From: Candidatus Krumholzibacteriia bacterium | GTDB lineage: Bacteria > Krumholzibacteriota > Krumholzibacteriia > LZORAL124-64-63 | Direction of reading: 5' to 3' | DNA: 6,694 bases | Assembly (NCBI GenBank): GCA_028718575.1 | Contig: JAQULN010000160.1 | Span: forward strand, 1 to 6,694 | Part shown: positions 4,544 through 6,694 of the stretch, in pieces | Numbering within the stretch: the first letter of the stretch is position 1 | Layout: each line of letters begins with the position of its first letter | The notes under the pieces: generated by a model | Told to the model about the DNA's origin: nothing | What the model saw: the letters and a program-made list of their open reading frames with translations, nothing else | Databases searched by the model: none | Program-made: the position numbers and the translations under genes

Positions 4544-6694
4544 ATGCGTCGATTCCTAAGTCTGTCCGAGCTGCTGTTCTGCGTTGCGATATTGGCCGGC
4601 GCCGCCGGCGCGCGCGCCCAGGACTGTATCGACTACAGCGGTCTTGTCCACGTGATCGGCGAAGGCAATTGCTACGACGCCCAGGCGATCGCGATCCAGG
4701 GGGATATCGCCTATGTCGCCAGCGGAGTGGTCGGGCTGCGCACATTCGCGATCACCGACCCGGCCTCGCCGCAGCTTCTCGGCACTGCCGACACACCCGA
4801 CTGGGCTTGCGACGTGGCGGTCAGCGGTTCGCACGCCTACGTCGCCGATCGCAACGGCGGCTTACGCATTTTCGACGTCGGCGATCCGGCGGCCATCGTC
4901 GAGTTGTCGCCGGTTGCGACGCCGGACTTCGCCAGCGGCGTCGCCATCGAGGGAAACTACGCCTACGTCGCCGACTACGACGTCTTGCTGGTCGTCGACA
5001 TCACCGACCCCGCCGCCGCCGCCGTGGTCGGCTCGGTGCCGCTGCCCGGCGAGTCCCGCGACCTGACCGTCGCCGGCGGCATCGTCTACGTCGCCTCCGG
5101 CCCTGGCGATCTCCAGGTCGTCGACGCTTCGAATCCCGCGGCGCCGGCGATCGTCGGGTCGCTCGCCCTTGCGGGATTCGCATGGGACATCGCCCTGGCC
5201 GGGACTACGGCCTACGTGGCGGCGTATTACGACGGCTTGCACATCGTCGACGTCGCCAATCCCGCCGCGCCGGCGCTCGTCGGGTCGATCCAGACCGTCG
5301 ATGACTGGGCCAGTGTCGAGTCCGTCGCGGTCGCCGGTCAGCTCGCCTACCTCGCCACCTCGCGGGGTCTGCATATTATCGACATCGCCGATGCCGCCGC
5401 GCCGGAGCTGTTGGTCGCGGACGCCTCGATCTCCATGGCCACCGGCGTCGCCGTGGTTGCGACCAACGCCTATCTGGTCAGCTCCGCCGGGATCCTCGTC
5501 GTCGACGTCGCGGATCCGTGGGCCACGGCCCTGGTGACGACCTACGATCTCGGCGACTGGGCGACCGACGTCGTCGTGCGCGATGACCTCGCCTACGCCA
5601 CCCGGGTCGGCGGCGGTCTGTACATCCTGGACATCAGCGAGCCGGATGCGCCGGCGCTGCTCGGCTCGGTCCCGACCGCCGACAGCAGCTACTACGTCGT
5701 CCTGGACGGAGACTACGCTCTGGTCTGCGATCTTTCTCCGGCGTTACACGTCATCGACATCGTGGACGCGGCCAACCCGGCGGTCGTCGCGTCCGTTCCG
5801 TTGCCGGACATTCCCGGCGGTCTGGCCGTGACCAACAGCTACGCTTGCGTCGCGATGTCCTGGGAAGGGATCTACATCATCGATGTCTACGATCCCTACA
5901 ATCCGAGCGTCGTGGGAGCGGTCGCCGATCTGAACATGCCGGCCGGGCTCGTGGCCGAATGGCCGTTGCTGTATGCGACGGGCGGCTGGACCGGTCTACA
6001 CATCATCGACATCGGCAATCCGGCGAATCCGCTCGAGATCGGCGCGACCGGTATGCCGTCCGGCGGCGGCATCGCCGTCCGCGACGGTTTCGCGTATCTC
6101 GACGGCGGCAGCGGCCTGCAGGTGATCGACGTCAGCGATCCCTACTCGCCGTCCGTCGTTCTGGACACGCCGATCATCGGTGCGATCGAAGACATCATCC
6201 TCGACGGCGATCTGGCTTACGTGGCGGCCGGCTGCGGCGTGACGGTGTTCGACATCGCCAATCCGGCCGCACCAGCCTTCGTCGGGATCCAGCATTCGCC
6301 GGGCAACGACCGCGCGGTCGCACGGCGCGGCGACCGGTTGTTGGTAGCCGGCGAGACGGCGGGACTGCGAATCCTGAAGACCCACTGCGTCGAGGCCACC
6401 GGCGCCGGCGATGAGCTAGCCGGCAACGTGCCGGCCGCGGCTACGGCCCTACTCGGCGCGGCGCCCAATCCGTTCAACCCGCAGACCGTGGTCCGCTTCA
6501 GCCTCGACCGCAGCCAGCCGGTGCGCCTGGCGGTCTTCGATGCGCGTGGACGCCTGGTGCGCGAGCTAGCGAGCGGCCGTTGGGCCGCCGGCGAGCATCA
6601 CGTTCACTGGGACGGCCGCGCTGCGGACGGCCAGCCGGCGGCCGCGGGCATCTACATGTTGCGCCTGGAGGCCGAATGCGGCGTGCAGAACGTC
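4544..6694 (+). CDS. Secreted LVIVD-repeat beta-propeller protein with FlgD-like C-terminal domain (3' end outside window)
   Basis: An open frame of 717 codons without a stop reaches the last base, so the C terminus is cut by the window. Residues 1-25 form a signal peptide (RRF, a hydrophobic core, then ARA before Gln26). From about residue 45 to 612 there are 14 repeats of about 42 residues, each with an AYVA-like strand followed by a GLxIxDVxDPAxP-like strand, as in the LVIVD repeat family (Pfam LVIVD). Anchor glycines or equivalents sit at 64, 106, 147, 188, 231, 275, 316, 358, 400, 442, 484, 524, 565 and 607. After a linker, NPFNPQT (642-648) opens an Ig-like module resembling the FlgD C-terminal/type IX sorting-tail group, with WDG at 689-691 and AGIYMLRL near 702-709; this module normally ends soon after, so perhaps 5-15 residues are missing. 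The protein should be exported, and surface display is likely but unproven. No enzyme motif is visible; its ligand is unknown. Binding or scaffolding is an inference from the fold. Confidence 0.92.
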   Translation, partial: MRRFLSLSELLFCVAILAGAAGARAQDCIDYSGLVHVIGEGNCYDAQAIAIQGDIAYVASGVVGLRTFAITDPASPQLLGTADTPDWACDVAVSGSHAYVADRNGGLRIFDVGDPAAIVELSPVATPDFASGVAIEGNYAYVADYDVLLVVDITDPAAAAVVGSVPLPGESRDLTVAGGIVYVASGPGDLQVVDASNPAAPAIVGSLALAGFAWDIALAGTTAYVAAYYDGLHIVDVANPAAPALVGSIQTVDDWASVESVAVAGQLAYLATSRGLHIIDIADAAAPELLVADASISMATGVAVVATNAYLVSSAGILVVDVADPWATALVTTYDLGDWATDVVVRDDLAYATRVGGGLYILDISEPDAPALLGSVPTADSSYYVVLDGDYALVCDLSPALHVIDIVDAANPAVVASVPLPDIPGGLAVTNSYACVAMSWEGIYIIDVYDPYNPSVVGAVADLNMPAGLVAEWPLLYATGGWTGLHIIDIGNPANPLEIGATGMPSGGGIAVRDGFAYLDGGSGLQVIDVSDPYSPSVVLDTPIIGAIEDIILDGDLAYVAAGCGVTVFDIANPAAPAFVGIQHSPGNDRAVARRGDRLLVAGETAGLRILKTHCVEATGAGDELAGNVPAAATALLGAAPNPFNPQTVVRFSLDRSQPVRLAVFDARGRLVRELASGRWAAGEHHVHWDGRAADGQPAAAGIYMLRLEAECGVQNV
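4676..6379 (+). repeat. Fourteen LVIVD repeats (coding)
   Basis: The repeat array covers residues about 45-612. Distances between successive anchor positions are 40-44 residues, most often 42. Repeats 4 and 5 are the closest to an ideal form (VVDASNPAAPAIVGS and IVDVANPAAPALVGS). Repeats 6, 7 and 9 depart at the DP step, and the last, GLRILKTH at 607-614, lacks the DPxxP turn, as expected for a closing blade. Fourteen is twice seven, so two seven-bladed propellers in tandem is a natural reading, though other arrangements are possible. Confidence 0.85.
6446..6694 (+). other. FlgD-like Ig / sorting-tail domain, incomplete at window end
   Basis: Within the LVIVD-repeat protein, residues about 635-717 follow the pattern NPFNP, RFSL, VRLAVFDARGRLVREL, AAGEHHVHWDG and AGIYMLRL. 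This is the standard series of strands in FlgD-like C-terminal modules of exported proteins in the FCB superphylum and related candidate phyla. In Bacteroidetes the related tail directs type IX secretion; whether that system exists here cannot be told from this window. Confidence 0.85.

Noticed and set aside
4279..4545. Minus-strand 88-codon frame in the divergent intergenic region, starting opposite the ATG of the repeat-protein gene.
   Set aside because: It begins inside the other gene's start codon, would crowd out the LOG promoter region and has low-complexity composition with no family resemblance. A weak AGGA lies upstream, so it is not fully excluded, but support is too thin.
4862..5374. 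Minus-strand 170-codon frame, with several plus-strand frames, inside the LVIVD-repeat gene.
   Set aside because: These are other-frame readings of a repetitive GC-rich gene. Their apparent repeats, such as the DVDD series, mirror the true repeats; the frame from 4544 has the ribosome site, signal peptide and domain order.
1..6694. A defence system, mobile element, CRISPR array or prophage segment.
   Set aside because: No transposase, integrase, nuclease, toxin-antitoxin pair, terminal repeats or spaced direct repeats were seen. The only long repeats are the coding repeats of the LVIVD protein.

Overview
The window is strongly GC-rich bacterial chromosomal DNA. It holds four protein genes: three on the minus strand and one on the plus strand that runs off the right edge. 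No RNA gene, mobile element, CRISPR array or phage gene was seen. The best clue to the organism is the plus-strand protein. It is a secreted LVIVD-repeat propeller ending in a FlgD-like Ig module that begins with an NPFNP motif. That layout is common in the Fibrobacteres-Chlorobi-Bacteroidetes superphylum and in high-GC candidate phyla near it (Eisenbacteria- or Krumholzibacteria-like lineages). The assignment is an inference from protein style, not a proof.

Layout, left to right. (1) 5-445, minus: a small single-haem c-type cytochrome, probably a lipoprotein. A good promoter candidate at 521-548 and an 8-bp inverted repeat at 480-512 lie in front of it. (2) 624-3377, minus: a full-length AcnA/IRP1-type aconitase with all three iron-sulfur cysteines and a low-complexity linker. 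(3) 3480-4262, minus: a long-form LOG-family (TIGR00730) nucleotide phosphoribohydrolase, 102 bp upstream of the aconitase and in the same direction. A perfect 14-bp palindrome sits between them. (4) 4263-4543: a divergent intergenic region with weak -10-like hexamers on both strands, a tandem 11-bp repeat and a strong ribosome binding site. (5) 4544-6694, plus: the LVIVD-repeat protein. It has a signal peptide, 14 repeats of about 42 residues and a C-terminal FlgD-like domain. It is open at the window edge, probably only a few residues short of its end.

How the genes relate: the aconitase serves the TCA cycle. The cytochrome belongs to periplasmic or membrane-side electron transfer. The LOG protein acts on nucleoside monophosphates in the cytoplasm. 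The repeat protein is exported. LOG and aconitase could share a transcript. Otherwise nothing suggests a dedicated multi-gene system, and the window looks mostly like ordinary housekeeping DNA plus one large exported repeat protein. That protein is the most interesting item here.
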